Assembly (NCBI GenBank): GCA_949316235.1 | Contig: OX438742.1 | Span: forward strand, 36,028,853-36,092,852 | Source: Oegoconia quadripuncta | Lineage: Eukaryota; Arthropoda; Insecta; Lepidoptera; Autostichidae | Direction of reading: 5' to 3' | Length of the DNA: 64,000 bases | Shown: piece by piece, positions 56,046 through 64,000 of the stretch | Numbering within the stretch: position 1 is the first letter of the stretch | How the letters are laid out: each line of letters begins with the position of its first letter | Made by a program: the position numbers and the translations under genes | Notes under the pieces: model-generated | Told to the model about the DNA's origin: nothing | Seen by the model: the letters and a program-made list of their open reading frames with translations, nothing else | The model's database searches: none

Positions 56046-56283
56046 TGTATGAAGAAATGTGCAGCGCCTCTAGCGGATAGTTTGCAAATAGTACATTGTG
56101 ATATAAGGGCCCAAAGTTGATCATTGCAGCCGAGGCTTGATTGCTAGCCCGAACCGTAGGTGAGGGCTACAAAAAAAGCTGAGGCTGCAATTATCAATGG
56201 GCACGTGTGTCACACGACGTTTTATAACACATTTGTGAGGAAATAAATAAAACATGGGGCTACTGAAATGAATAAATCTTTAA
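56046..56283. other. 3' flank of the Crypton recombinase
   Basis: No supportable feature. Confidence 0.3.
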
Positions 56284-57045
56284 TTATTTGTTAAAACAGT
56301 TATAAAAACCAGAACAATTTGAAAAATGTAGTACTACGTTGCCAGTCGGCATTTGTAACATAGTCGTACTGTTAACTGTCTTCCTCTCACTCTCCTGAGT
56401 GAAAGTAGGAGAAATGAGACCAGAATAGGGCTCTGGCTCTGTAGTTAAGGGCTGCGGCGGCGGAGGTGGCTGCGGCGGCGGAGATGATGGCGGGATGTAT
56501 GTGCTCGTTGATGGTCGAGAGTCAGCACGGCCCGGCTCCAAATTAATATTTTTTGTAATACAGGAACTGATTTTTTCTTTATTCCTGACTGAATCGTGAA
56601 TGTAGCCCTCGGCGACGTTGGAGGAACGCCACCCTCCGTGGCGTTTCAGTGTCAATATATCCGCTCCTGAATCGGCGAGCAATGTAGCCGAGGACCTTCT
56701 AAAACTGTGCCCTGTGTATTCATGTGCGTTCTGTAAGTTGAGAAAAGTGGCGATTTGTTTAGGCATCATTCCAAATTTATTACGGCCGATGGGTTGGCTG
56801 GTGCATTTACCATTCTGGTAATTTAGAAAAAATCGATTAGTCTTCGCTTTTGTGGAACGGAGTGCTGCGTATTTCGTTACGATTTCATAAAAAGGTTGTT
56901 GTATTGTAAATGAGCGTGGTATTTTATTCTTTGTGTTCTTGATCTGGACAAGGAGAATTCGCCCATGGTCCTCGACATCATCAGTGGTTATATTTGTCAG
57001 CTCTTGACGTCTGCATGCACCATTTATGCCGAATATTAATGCAAC
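56284..57045 (-). CDS. Crypton recombinase exon 2 (catalytic domain)
   Basis: Begins after TTTTCAG with VALIFGINGACRRQELTNIT and carries all catalytic motifs, the Pro-rich tail and TAA. Confidence 0.85.
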   Translation of the reverse strand, partial: VALIFGINGACRRQELTNITTDDVEDHGRILLVQIKNTKNKIPRSFTIQQPFYEIVTKYAALRSTKAKTNRFFLNYQNGKCTSQPIGRNKFGMMPKQIATFLNLQNAHEYTGHSFRRSSATLLADSGADILTLKRHGGWRSSNVAEGYIHDSVRNKEKISSCITKNINLEPGRADSRPSTSTYIPPSSPPPQPPPPPQPLTTEPEPYSGLISPTFTQESERKTVNSTTMLQMPTGNVVLHFSNCSGFYNCFNK

Positions 57046-57593
57046 CTGAAAAGAAACAAAAACTGTGTAAGTAGGTATAAAATAAAACCGAAGTAGGTAC
57101 TTATCTAGTTATATCGTAAATAAATACGAAAATTAAAGGAATTATGTTTAATAATTTAGTTTTAACTGACCTTTGTTGCCAAATATCGGCTATCCGGAGC
57201 TTCTTTCAAGTATTTCTCAATATCATCAGCCGCAAATACTTTAGATTTCTTGCTGGTAAAGCCTTCACCTTTTCTTTTCAGGTAAGCCAGCAAATTTGAA
57301 TACGGCTTGATATCAACACCTTGTTTCGTTCTCACAACACTTTTAAGCATTGAATATTGACTCCACAACGTGCTCGGCTTATATTTTTGTGAGAGTTCCA
57401 TGAAGTAGGCTAAAAAAATGCTTTCTGAAAATGAATGAGCATTTTTGTTTTTTTTCCAGAGTATGAAATTTTCGTACGCTTGCAAGTACACCTCAACTGA
57501 TTTTTCAGGTAGAAGGCTTAAAGTAGCTTGTTTCGCCGCGTTTTTAAGATCCGGGGGCGTAGATTCCATGAAATCCTCGTCGCTTGAAGACAT
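56284..57593 (-). CDS. Crypton-like tyrosine recombinase, two exons, intact
   Basis: A phage-integrase-type recombinase as encoded by insect Crypton transposons; the enzyme breaks and rejoins DNA through a tyrosine. Exons are 57171-57593 and 56284-57045, with a 125-bp intron (AAG|GTCAGT ... TTTTCAG), phase 0, 394 aa. Residues 1-140 are a helical core-binding-type domain (LKNAAKQATLSLLPEK ... KAPD-like linker). The catalytic domain has R153 (GACRRQEL), a Lys-rich hairpin (K177-K182, QIKNTKNKIP), H254-x-x-R257 (GHSFRRSSATLLADSG), W280 (HGGW) and the nucleophile Y289 (AEGYIH), so the full R-K-H-R-W-Y set is present. A Pro-rich tail follows. No GCR1-type DNA-binding domain is seen. Start ATG 57593. 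Two family P retroposons begin about 35 bp upstream. It may be a live element or a domesticated gene. Confidence 0.85.
57171..57593 (-). CDS. Crypton recombinase exon 1 (core-binding domain)
   Basis: 141 codons from MSSSDEDFMESTPPDLKN to DSRYLATK. Reading through the donor would add only VS and a stop. Confidence 0.85.
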
Positions 57594-57632
57594 TTTTGCA
57601 AATTTTCACAGAGCGCGCGAAATAACTTTTAC

Positions 57633-58052
57633 TTTTTTTTTTTTTTTTGGTTTTTTTTTTTTTTTTTTAGTTTTTTTTTCTCCTCTAGGAGAAGGCAAAG
57701 GGATCTAGCCCATAACAGCCATGTCTTATTTATCTTATTTCTTCATTTTGTAAGTCAGTCTCAGTCAAAACAAGTCATTCGTCGTATACTTGGCGTATAC
57801 AGAGTCTAGTCACGGTCAAGTCATTCTTCAGTAAAGTGGCAGAATGCTTTACAAAAGATTTTGGCGGCTTCTTGTGGGAACCCGAAAGCTCCGTTACGCA
57901 CTTTAATTTACACTTCCCTTCACTTGTACACCATCACTAACGTTTGCTGCACAATAGTCTGCCATTATTAAGCTTCAAAAGTCAGAATGCACAAATTATA
58001 AGAACTATAAAGAAAAATGCTACTTCACTCGCCGAGTTCCCGCCAAAAAGCC
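57633..58052 (-). mobile_element. Family P retroposon, copy 6
   Basis: Full-length, sense minus, with a long interrupted T-run at the left. CTTTTACTTTTTT precedes it (57626-57638), separates it from copy 7 (58053-58065) and follows copy 7 (58461-58473). Confidence 0.88.
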
Positions 58053-58060
58053 CTTTTACT

Positions 58061-58460
58061 TTTTTTTTTTTTTTTTGGTTTAATTCTCTCCTTTAGGAGA
58101 AGGCAAAGGGATCTAGCCCATAACAGCCATGTCTTATTTCTCTTATTTCTTCAGTTTGTAAGTCAGTCTCAGTCAAAACAAGTAATTCGTCGTATACTTG
58201 GCGTATACAGAGTCTAGTCACGGTCAAGTCATTCTTCAGTAAAGTGGCAGAATGCTTTACAAAAGATTTTGGCGGCTTCTTGTGGGAACCCGAAAGCTCC
58301 GTTACGCACTTTAATTTACACTTCCCTTCACTTGTACACTATCACTAACGTTTGCTGCACAATATTCTGCCATTATTAAGCTTCAAAAGTTAGAATGCAC
58401 AAATTATAAGACTTATAAAGAAAAATGCTACTTCACTCGCCGAGTTCCCGCCAAAAAGCC
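58061..58460 (-). mobile_element. Family P retroposon, copy 7
   Basis: Full-length, same orientation as copy 6 and nearly identical to it, arranged head-to-tail with the shared CTTTTACTTTTTT word on both sides. Confidence 0.88.
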
Positions 58461-58473
58461 CTTTTACTTTTTT

Positions 58474-58884
58474 GCTCACAAATTAGCGCTGCGCGCGCAC
58501 AAGCGTTTTTTTTTAATTAGGCAAAGGATACTGCAGACAGCCAGTACAGACAGCCACTAACAAATTAGGAAATTAAAGTTTTGTGTTCTTATTATAAATA
58601 AATGGTTGTTATTTCTTGTCGAAACTGATTGAAATAAAGATTAATAATTTATTTTAGTGTACAAATACCTCTCAAAGTATTTAATTTTTTAAAATTTTTA
58701 TCAATTTTCGGAATAAAAACTCTTTGCTAGGATTAAAAAAATTACCATAGACGAAACTTCTTGACATTTTTAAAAAAAAAAACCGTACTACTTTTTAGCC
58801 CGAGGCCAAAATGCGCCACTTTTTGAACCTGTTTTTCATAGAAAAAATACCACTTTTCGAGCAAATGTGTTATAAACGATTTTT
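58474..58884. other. Intergenic, AT-rich, no gene seen
   Basis: No supportable feature. Confidence 0.4.
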
Positions 58885-59178
58885 TTCATAGATACTTTTT
58901 GCGTAAACGCGAACGCGATGGTAAAGTTAAAAACAAGACTAAACTCGCACTTCGCACACAGTATACGTTCCATTTTTCTCGTACAAAAAAATGGTCACCG
59001 ATTGTCGGTCGTGGGCGGGCAGCCTTAACCTGAGGGGCATCCATGAGTCACATATTGCTCCGGTGACCGGTCGCAATTTCATCCAACCCGCGTTGATCCT
59101 TAGGATCTTCGGCTGTCCGCCCACGACCGAATATAGGTGACCGATTTTTTGTAGGAGAAAAATGGAACGTATACTGAT
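58885..59178. mobile_element. Repeat V, right copy, with a MITE-like inverted-repeat core
   Basis: Bases 58961-59178 are bounded by inverted repeats of about 65 bp: CAGTATACGTTCCATTTTTC at the left and its inverse at the right, including CGGTCGTGGGCGG. The whole block is an inverted relative of 55722-56045. Confidence 0.75.
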
Positions 59179-59179
59179 A

Positions 59180-59316
59180 TAAAGATGGATGGATTGTGTG
59201 AAGAACGAAAAGGGCGTGAATGATGAGGTAACGGCTGATATAGGAGATTGGAAGAAAAAGACGTACTGCGCGGACCCCAAACAAATTGGGGCCAAGGCAA
59301 GAAGATGATGATGAAA
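59180..59316 (+). mobile_element. RTE-type LINE 3' end fragment
   Basis: Reads RWMDCVKNEKGVNDEVTADI then GDWKKKTYCADPKQIGAKAR with a GATGATGATGA tail. It is the same family as 8075-8337, here better preserved at the very end. Confidence 0.85.
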
Positions 59317-59369
59317 AATAGAATATTTATAATAGAAAAATATAACCTTATTCGCTAAAAATAGTGATA

Positions 59370-59795
59370 GGCACCATGTTAAGAACCAGTTATCTGTTTA
59401 TGTTAGCCGACTTTACAAAGTTAGTAAATCCTTCAAAGGGCAATGTATGCGCCTTTATAATAAGGTTCCATTAGACATTCAAAATTTGCCTTTAAATAAA
59501 TTTAAAGGAATCATAAAACAGAAATTATTAGCAAAAGGCTATAAAATCACTGACTATTTGAATGATAAGCAAGCATGGACATAGCTGTCTTATTATTTGT
59601 ATAATTATCAAATCACAAATTGTAACCCATAATATGTTTAAAAGAGCAACCCTAGAGTTTCTTGCTCGTTCTTCTCTGGAGAGTCAGCTTTGTGAATGAG
59701 CAGTAAATTCAAATTTAAATGTAATATTAATAGTGACGTTTTCAAGTGATAATTTTATCCTATGAAATAAAATATTTTGATTTGATTTGATTTAA
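59370..59795 (+). mobile_element. Non-LTR retrotransposon 3' end (Jockey/Daphne-like)
   Basis: Frame ..VSKSFKGQCMRLYNKVPLDI then QNLPLNKFKGIIKQKLLAKG..YKITDYLNDKQAW and stop. It is followed by a 3' UTR with TTTCTTGCTCGTTCTTCTCT, GAGAGTCAGCTTTGTGAATG and a TTTGATTTGATTTGATTT tail. This arrangement is characteristic of lepidopteran Jockey-group LINE 3' ends. Confidence 0.7.
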
Positions 59796-59796
59796 T

Positions 59797-60710
59797 CGTG
59801 GACCCGTTAAACCTAACCGTGGACCTTTCAGGGTGATGGTAAATGACTTATGTGCCGAGTATTCTAACCTATTGCGTGCCCCCCAGGCCGCCAACAACGC
59901 TGTAAGTGTGGTCGCTGCGTTTCTCTCAATCACTGCTCTCGATGGCGCCCTGATTAAGATGATGACGTCATCGGCGTACACAACCATCTCCACTCCTGAC
60001 GGAACCGGAAGTCTGAGCAAATCGTCCATAAGTAAATTCCATAGTGTTGAACCCAACACTGAACCCTGGGGATACCCCATCGTCGACACCTTAGGCCTAC
60101 CCGCCGATGCAGGAAGTATCCCACCAACATCCTATAGATTGGGCGGGCATCCCCCGTGCTTCAGCTTGACCAGTATCATTGGCAACCAGGCGTTGTCGAA
60201 GGGCTCCGATATGTTCAACATGACTGCCTGGACATAAGCTTCCTCTGCAGATCGTGGTACTTTTGTTATCGCTTCGAGCGCTGTTGTCGTGGAATGGCCG
60301 CGGGTTAAACCGTGCTGAGCCTCCGACAGCCTCGCCTGCAAACCCGACATGCACTCGAGAAGGAGTCTCTCCAGAATCTTTCCTAAAACTGACAGCAAGG
60401 TAATTGGCCTATAGACCTTGGGATCGGTGAGAGGCTTGCTGTTGGCCTTGGGGAACATGATCAGCCTGCCTACTTTCCAGTCCCCTGGATAAACCCCCTC
60501 CCGGATCGACGCCGCGTACATGGCCGTCATTTCAGCGGCCGCCACCCTCCAAGCATTCTTTATGATTTGGGCCGTAATGTCAAGAAAGTGTGCGTGGGGA
60601 AAGCCAGAGGACCACGCACCCCACTCGCTGCTTCGGCCCGTATACCGAGAGGTGGTAGGGCCATGGGAAGGAGGTGGGTTATTGAGCGCAGCAGTGCCTC
60701 TATATTAATA
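59797..60710 (-). mobile_element. R1-clade LINE fragment (reverse transcriptase), degenerate
   Basis: On minus: TAQIIKNAWRVAAAEMTAMY, VYPGDWKVGRLIMFPK, PKVYRPITLLSVLGKILERL, EAQHGLTRGHSTTTALEAI, then, after frame breaks, GYPQGSVLGSTLWNLLMDDL, the catalytic VVYADDVIIL and WGARNRLEYSAHKSFT. This order and wording match R1-type elements, which usually insert in rDNA or repeats. Several frameshifts; both ends missing. Confidence 0.88.
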
Positions 60711-61015
60711 TCAGCCTGTCTCGTTAAAGAATATTTTGATTTTCCTTAAAATATGTGTTTACCTTAAGGTCTCGTCTCTAAATTTAATCGAAATCATAAT
60801 GACATTCGTAATTCTGTTGTAATGAAGTTTATTTACAGATTAGAAGAAAAAAAAAATAACACATTTTGTTCTATTTGATTACACTTTTTGTTTGGTGTAG
60901 AATATATCTCTATTTGTCGAACTAGAGAAAGAGAATACCAACATCCAATAGGTCCGCTATTTTGAATTAATATAATTTTAATAATTTTGACCTATCAAAA
61001 TTGAGTGAGGAGGAC
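60711..61015. other. 3' flank of the Ly6-type gene
   Basis: Contains a minus-strand AATAAA at 60828-60833. Otherwise no feature. Confidence 0.4.
60828..60833 (-). terminator. Candidate poly(A) signal of the Ly6-type gene
   Basis: AATAAA on minus, about 185 bases beyond the stop codon. Confidence 0.45.
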
Positions 61016-61802
61016 TTAAATAAAGTGAAATAAAGTAATCAAATTGATAATAGTTGTACTTAAAATTACACCATTATTTTTACCCGCTTTGGGAAGGGCA
61101 GTCGTTGATTCAATATTTGCTTCGCGGGTGCTTTTAGTATAATCCGTAGTTGATTGTTCCGCGATTGTTTGTTCATGCAGTGTTGCCCTTTTTTGTTCTG
61201 TTAGATCTATATTGTGCTGTAATGATTCTAATGTTGGTATTTCTTCATTTTGCAGAGTGACCGCAAATATATTCGTTTTATGTTCATCTTTGAGTTTATA
61301 ATTTTTAGACTCATTAGACTTAGCAGCGTTGTTGGCTGTTTCTATGTTACCACCACCAATACTCAGTTTCGTAATGTCGGTATTATTATTTCGTTCATCA
61401 TCTGTTTCATCTATATCGTTAGATTCATACTTCGTCTTGTCATCTTCTATGTAACTGTTGTTAAACTTAGATTCATAATTGAATGATGTTTGTAATGTTT
61501 CATTATTTATTTCCACAGCAGTTTGATCGTTATCTTCCAAATGTATAAGCTCTCTTTTTTTAAATGGAATTTTCTCTTCTTCGACTATCTCCTTGAGTCT
61601 GGTAAGTAAACCGAATGCTATAATTTCTCGTTCGGTGTTAAGACCATTACACAGATTCTCGTTGCATGGACAAACCATCTTAAATGTCATTGTCGAATTG
61701 CAGTAGTACGGGCGGCATTCTGGGCCTTTCAGTTGAAGGCAGTATTTTGATTCCGTGTACTCTGTAATATTGGAAAAATTTACGTGTATGCTACATTTAG
61801 TT
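61016..61802 (-). CDS. Ly6-type gene, last exon
   Basis: Second half of the Cys-rich domain, stalk and hydrophobic tail to the stop at 61016-61018. Open sequence above 61802 (to 61972) is intron: it lacks Cys pattern and would place a hydrophobic stretch in the middle of the domain. Confidence 0.7.
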
Positions 61803-62269
61803 CTAAACTTACGTAGGTATATAAGAATATTAAGAGCTCTGTATAATTCATTTAAAAAAAAACTGAACAATTTACCTATTGCGTGCGTGGCATGAGACAC
61901 GACTACTACCACAGACAATAGATGGACTGCAGCGTCATTGGTGTAGAGCTTGTAAGAATCTGCGATTACCAACCCGCTTGCCTAATGGGCCGATTAGGTC
62001 AAATTCTTAAAAGGAAAAACAACACAAATGTCTTGGGAGATGTCTAGGTCTTTAGGTCGTTGATGTTAGATTAAGAAAGAGTAATTTTAAGTTTTACGAA
62101 CTAGGAACCAAGACAGCAGCGGTAATGCAATTCTCGCCCGGATCGCAGGTCGTGATGTGATGGGGGGGCGGGGGTTCCTCGCAAGGCGGTGAGTGGCGGC
62201 TGCTGTCCAACTCCTCCGCCAGCGGGCCGCACCGGTAACATCTCAGCGTCTCGCCCGATGTTGGTGACA
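61016..62269 (-). CDS. Ly6/uPAR-type GPI-anchored surface protein, 5' exon(s) missing
   Basis: Two exons, 62098-62269 and 61016-61802, join in frame (GTTC|GTAAAA with TTTAG|A). The Cys-rich part starts LRCYRCGPLAEELDSS, passes TTCDPGENCITA, and after the splice has TKCSIHVNFSNITEY, KYC, PECRPYYC and MVCPCNENLCN. The C-x2-C opening and the C..NLCN close are hallmarks of the three-finger Ly6 fold. A long acidic, Asn/Thr-rich stalk of about 190 residues follows. The end is a short hydrophobic tail (NNGVILSTTIINLITLFHFI), as for GPI attachment. The signal-peptide exon should lie at higher coordinates or outside the window; exon 62269 begins in phase after CCAG. The family is known for cell-surface or septate-junction roles; the specific member is not recognised. 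Confidence 0.7.
62098..62269 (-). CDS. Ly6-type gene, internal exon
   Basis: GC-rich exon with acceptor ATTCCAG and donor GTTC|GTAAAA. Encodes SPTSGETLRCYRCGPL to CITAAVLVPSS, including a Pro run (EEPPPPHH). Confidence 0.7.
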
Positions 62270-62882
62270 CTGGAATATGGATTGTTTTCTTTGACAGGTA
62301 ATTCAACTTTTAAACAGATTTTCTCCTTTTTGGGCTAAGTCGGGTTGTTGTAATAATAGGTACCTACATATAACGAACGACTTTGCTAACAGTAAAAACA
62401 ATGTTAAACATTTGAAAGTCATTATGTAAAACGTACATTTGTTCCACCTTTATCATTAATTAAAGAAGGGTAAAAACGTTAAGTGTGTTTAGGCGTTTAT
62501 ATTCTTTAATAAGATATATTGAATTACTATAATCCAAGTTTCTCTTGCAAACATTTCCTACTGCGTGGAAACCATTTTATTAAGAGAGTATTCTGTGGTT
62601 GGACAGTGGTTGCCATACAGTAAAACTATGTGAGCGTCTAAAGTCAAATTTTCGGATACGCGAGTTCACGTTTTAAATTAATTTGGTTTAGTTTTTAATA
62701 TTGCACAATTACATAAAGCATTCATGTCAAAGACAATTTACATTAAAATATCTACAAAATGTAAAAACTCTCGTAAAATAATATAAAACAAAGTAGAATT
62801 TGTAAGTACATAACTTGTCATATTTACAAAATAATAACAAAATATTACATAATATATAAATATTGCATAATAATTGACGACT
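62270..62882. other. Probable intron of the Ly6-type gene
   Basis: No coding exon recognised. Confidence 0.4.
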
Positions 62883-63135
62883 TGTTTGGTGTAGTTGTTA
62901 GCAAATCTCTGGCCGCTATACCAAAAGGTTGCGGGTTCGAATCCCGCTAGGGGCACATGTTTGTGTGATGAATACGGACATGTGTACCCGACTTATGGAT
63001 GTTTTCATTTATAATAAGTATTTATTTACAAAAAAAATGTATTTATGTAGTATATCAACCATATGGTATCCACAACACAAGCCTATAGTTGCTTAGTGTG
63101 GAGCTAGATGGCGCTGTGTGTATGTCTAAGGATAA
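62883..63135 (+). repeat. SINE-B, tRNA-derived, nearly complete
   Basis: Head CTTGTTTGGTGTAGTTGTTA, B box GGTTGCGGGTTCGAATCCCG, body GTGTGATGAATACGGACATG and tail TGGTATCCACAACACAAGCC..GATGGCGCTGTGTGTATG. Inside the probable Ly6 gene intron. Confidence 0.85.
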
Positions 63136-64000
63136 AAAAAAATGCTGTCAATCTCACATTAAATAAATAATAATTGAATAGCATTATACAGTTTTAACTA
63201 AAAGGTATTTAAGCCGGGGCATTCAAACGTTACGTTTTTCATTATTCAAATCTGCTGTAAGCAAAGCTAAAGGTTGGTAGCGAGTACATTTCAGAGTAAT
63301 CGTAAAATATTTCTGGTGTTATTGCCGTGATCTAAAAAGATCTCCAGACATGTATATGGAATTTGTAAAATGTACGAATCGTTTATTGAAATTCGGATAT
63401 TAGTTTTTCGAAAATATAATATAATATTTATATTTTCGAAAATTCGAAAAAATATAATACCCTTTGACATGCATGTTTGACATGATTTTCTTAACGCCCG
63501 TTTTTGGAGGATAATTATGCATTTTGATTCCGTGGAAGTTTCTTATTTATTTTATTTCTGTGACTATCATTTATTCATATGTCTTGCAAAAACTTAGGTT
63601 TAACTGTGCTATCATCAGCAAATATGGCAATGAAACCATCCGTGATGTTGGCGAGCTTGTAATAATTGGAAACATAGTTTTACGAAGTGCGTGAAGAAGT
63701 TTTTTATGTAATTTTCTTCACATTTTTCAAAGACAAATGGCTCCTACTCGTATTAACATTGTTTAAAGTTACAAAATTTTATAATAGTACTACAAGTTAA
63801 TTATCTGTGGAAACAATTTAGTCTATGATCTATGTATAGCTACTTTACTATAATGTTTTATAAGTTTCCCAAATCAAAAATTTAAAATAATCATTATTTA
63901 AATAATATAATATTTTAAATGCGAGAGTCTATTTGACCTGCCTTCACTCCTAAACTTATAAATCGATCATTTTGTAATTTGGCAGAGAGGTAGCCCTGGA
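63136..64000. other. Right end of window, no gene seen
   Basis: AT-rich. A hairpin with 14-bp arms (63405-63418, 63429-63442; TTTTCGAAAATATA inward) is the only structure noted. Confidence 0.4.

Noticed and set aside
61803..61972. Extension of the Ly6-type last exon to an ATG at 61972
   Set aside because: It would interrupt the Cys-rich domain. The splice 62098 to 61802 keeps frame and gives a complete domain.
1..64000. CRISPR arrays, operons, prokaryotic defence systems, viral genes
   Set aside because: Introns, SINEs, LINEs and insect-type genes throughout show this is eukaryotic nuclear DNA. No regularly spaced direct repeats or viral structural genes were seen.

Overview
The window looks like nuclear DNA of a moth or butterfly (Lepidoptera). 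It is AT-rich and full of the GTAGGTA/TACCTAC-type motifs typical of lepidopteran genomes. Its genes have introns, and more than half of the rest can be read as fragments of insect transposons: RTE- and R1-type LINEs, tRNA-derived SINEs, mariner and several MITE families. No bacterial, viral or CRISPR features were seen.

I could build six protein-coding genes with splice sites that keep frame. They are BLOC1S4/cappuccino (minus, 15668-16123), REXO1 (plus, one exon, 17585-20872), the Rad6/UBE2A ubiquitin-conjugating enzyme (minus, three exons, 37908-43452), CCDC174 (plus, seven exons, 45402-51406), a Crypton-like tyrosine recombinase (minus, two exons, 56284-57593) and the 3' part of a Ly6/uPAR-type GPI-anchored protein (minus, 61016-62269, 5' end not found). 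BLOC1S4/REXO1 and Rad6/CCDC174 are two head-to-head pairs. A 42-codon reading frame ends 11 bases upstream of the BLOC1S4 start and may be a second cistron.

Layout. 1-15600 is gene-poor and packed with decayed elements (270-bp-TIR element, RTE LINE with a nested element, tandem duplication, MITEs, SINEs, mariner copy A). 15600-20900 is the BLOC1S4/REXO1 pair. 20900-37300 is gene-poor (mariner copy B, a mariner-derived MITE, a GC-rich TIR element with an internal duplication, SINEs). 37300-51600 is the Rad6/CCDC174 pair, whose introns hold most of the local repeats. 51600-60800 is repeat country around the Crypton recombinase. 60800-64000 holds the Ly6-type gene.

The most striking pattern is a poly(A)-tailed retroposon of about 400 bp, called family P here, present in seven copies. 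All seven lie directly 5' of gene starts: three between BLOC1S4 and REXO1, two between Rad6 and CCDC174, two just upstream of the Crypton recombinase. None was found in the long gene-poor stretches. Other items worth a second look are the intact intron-containing recombinase with a second Crypton fragment beside it, the putative bicistronic BLOC1S4 locus, two 40-50 bp palindromic insertions with 7-8 bp direct repeats, two defective mariners sharing one frameshift, and eight copies of one SINE all in the same orientation.
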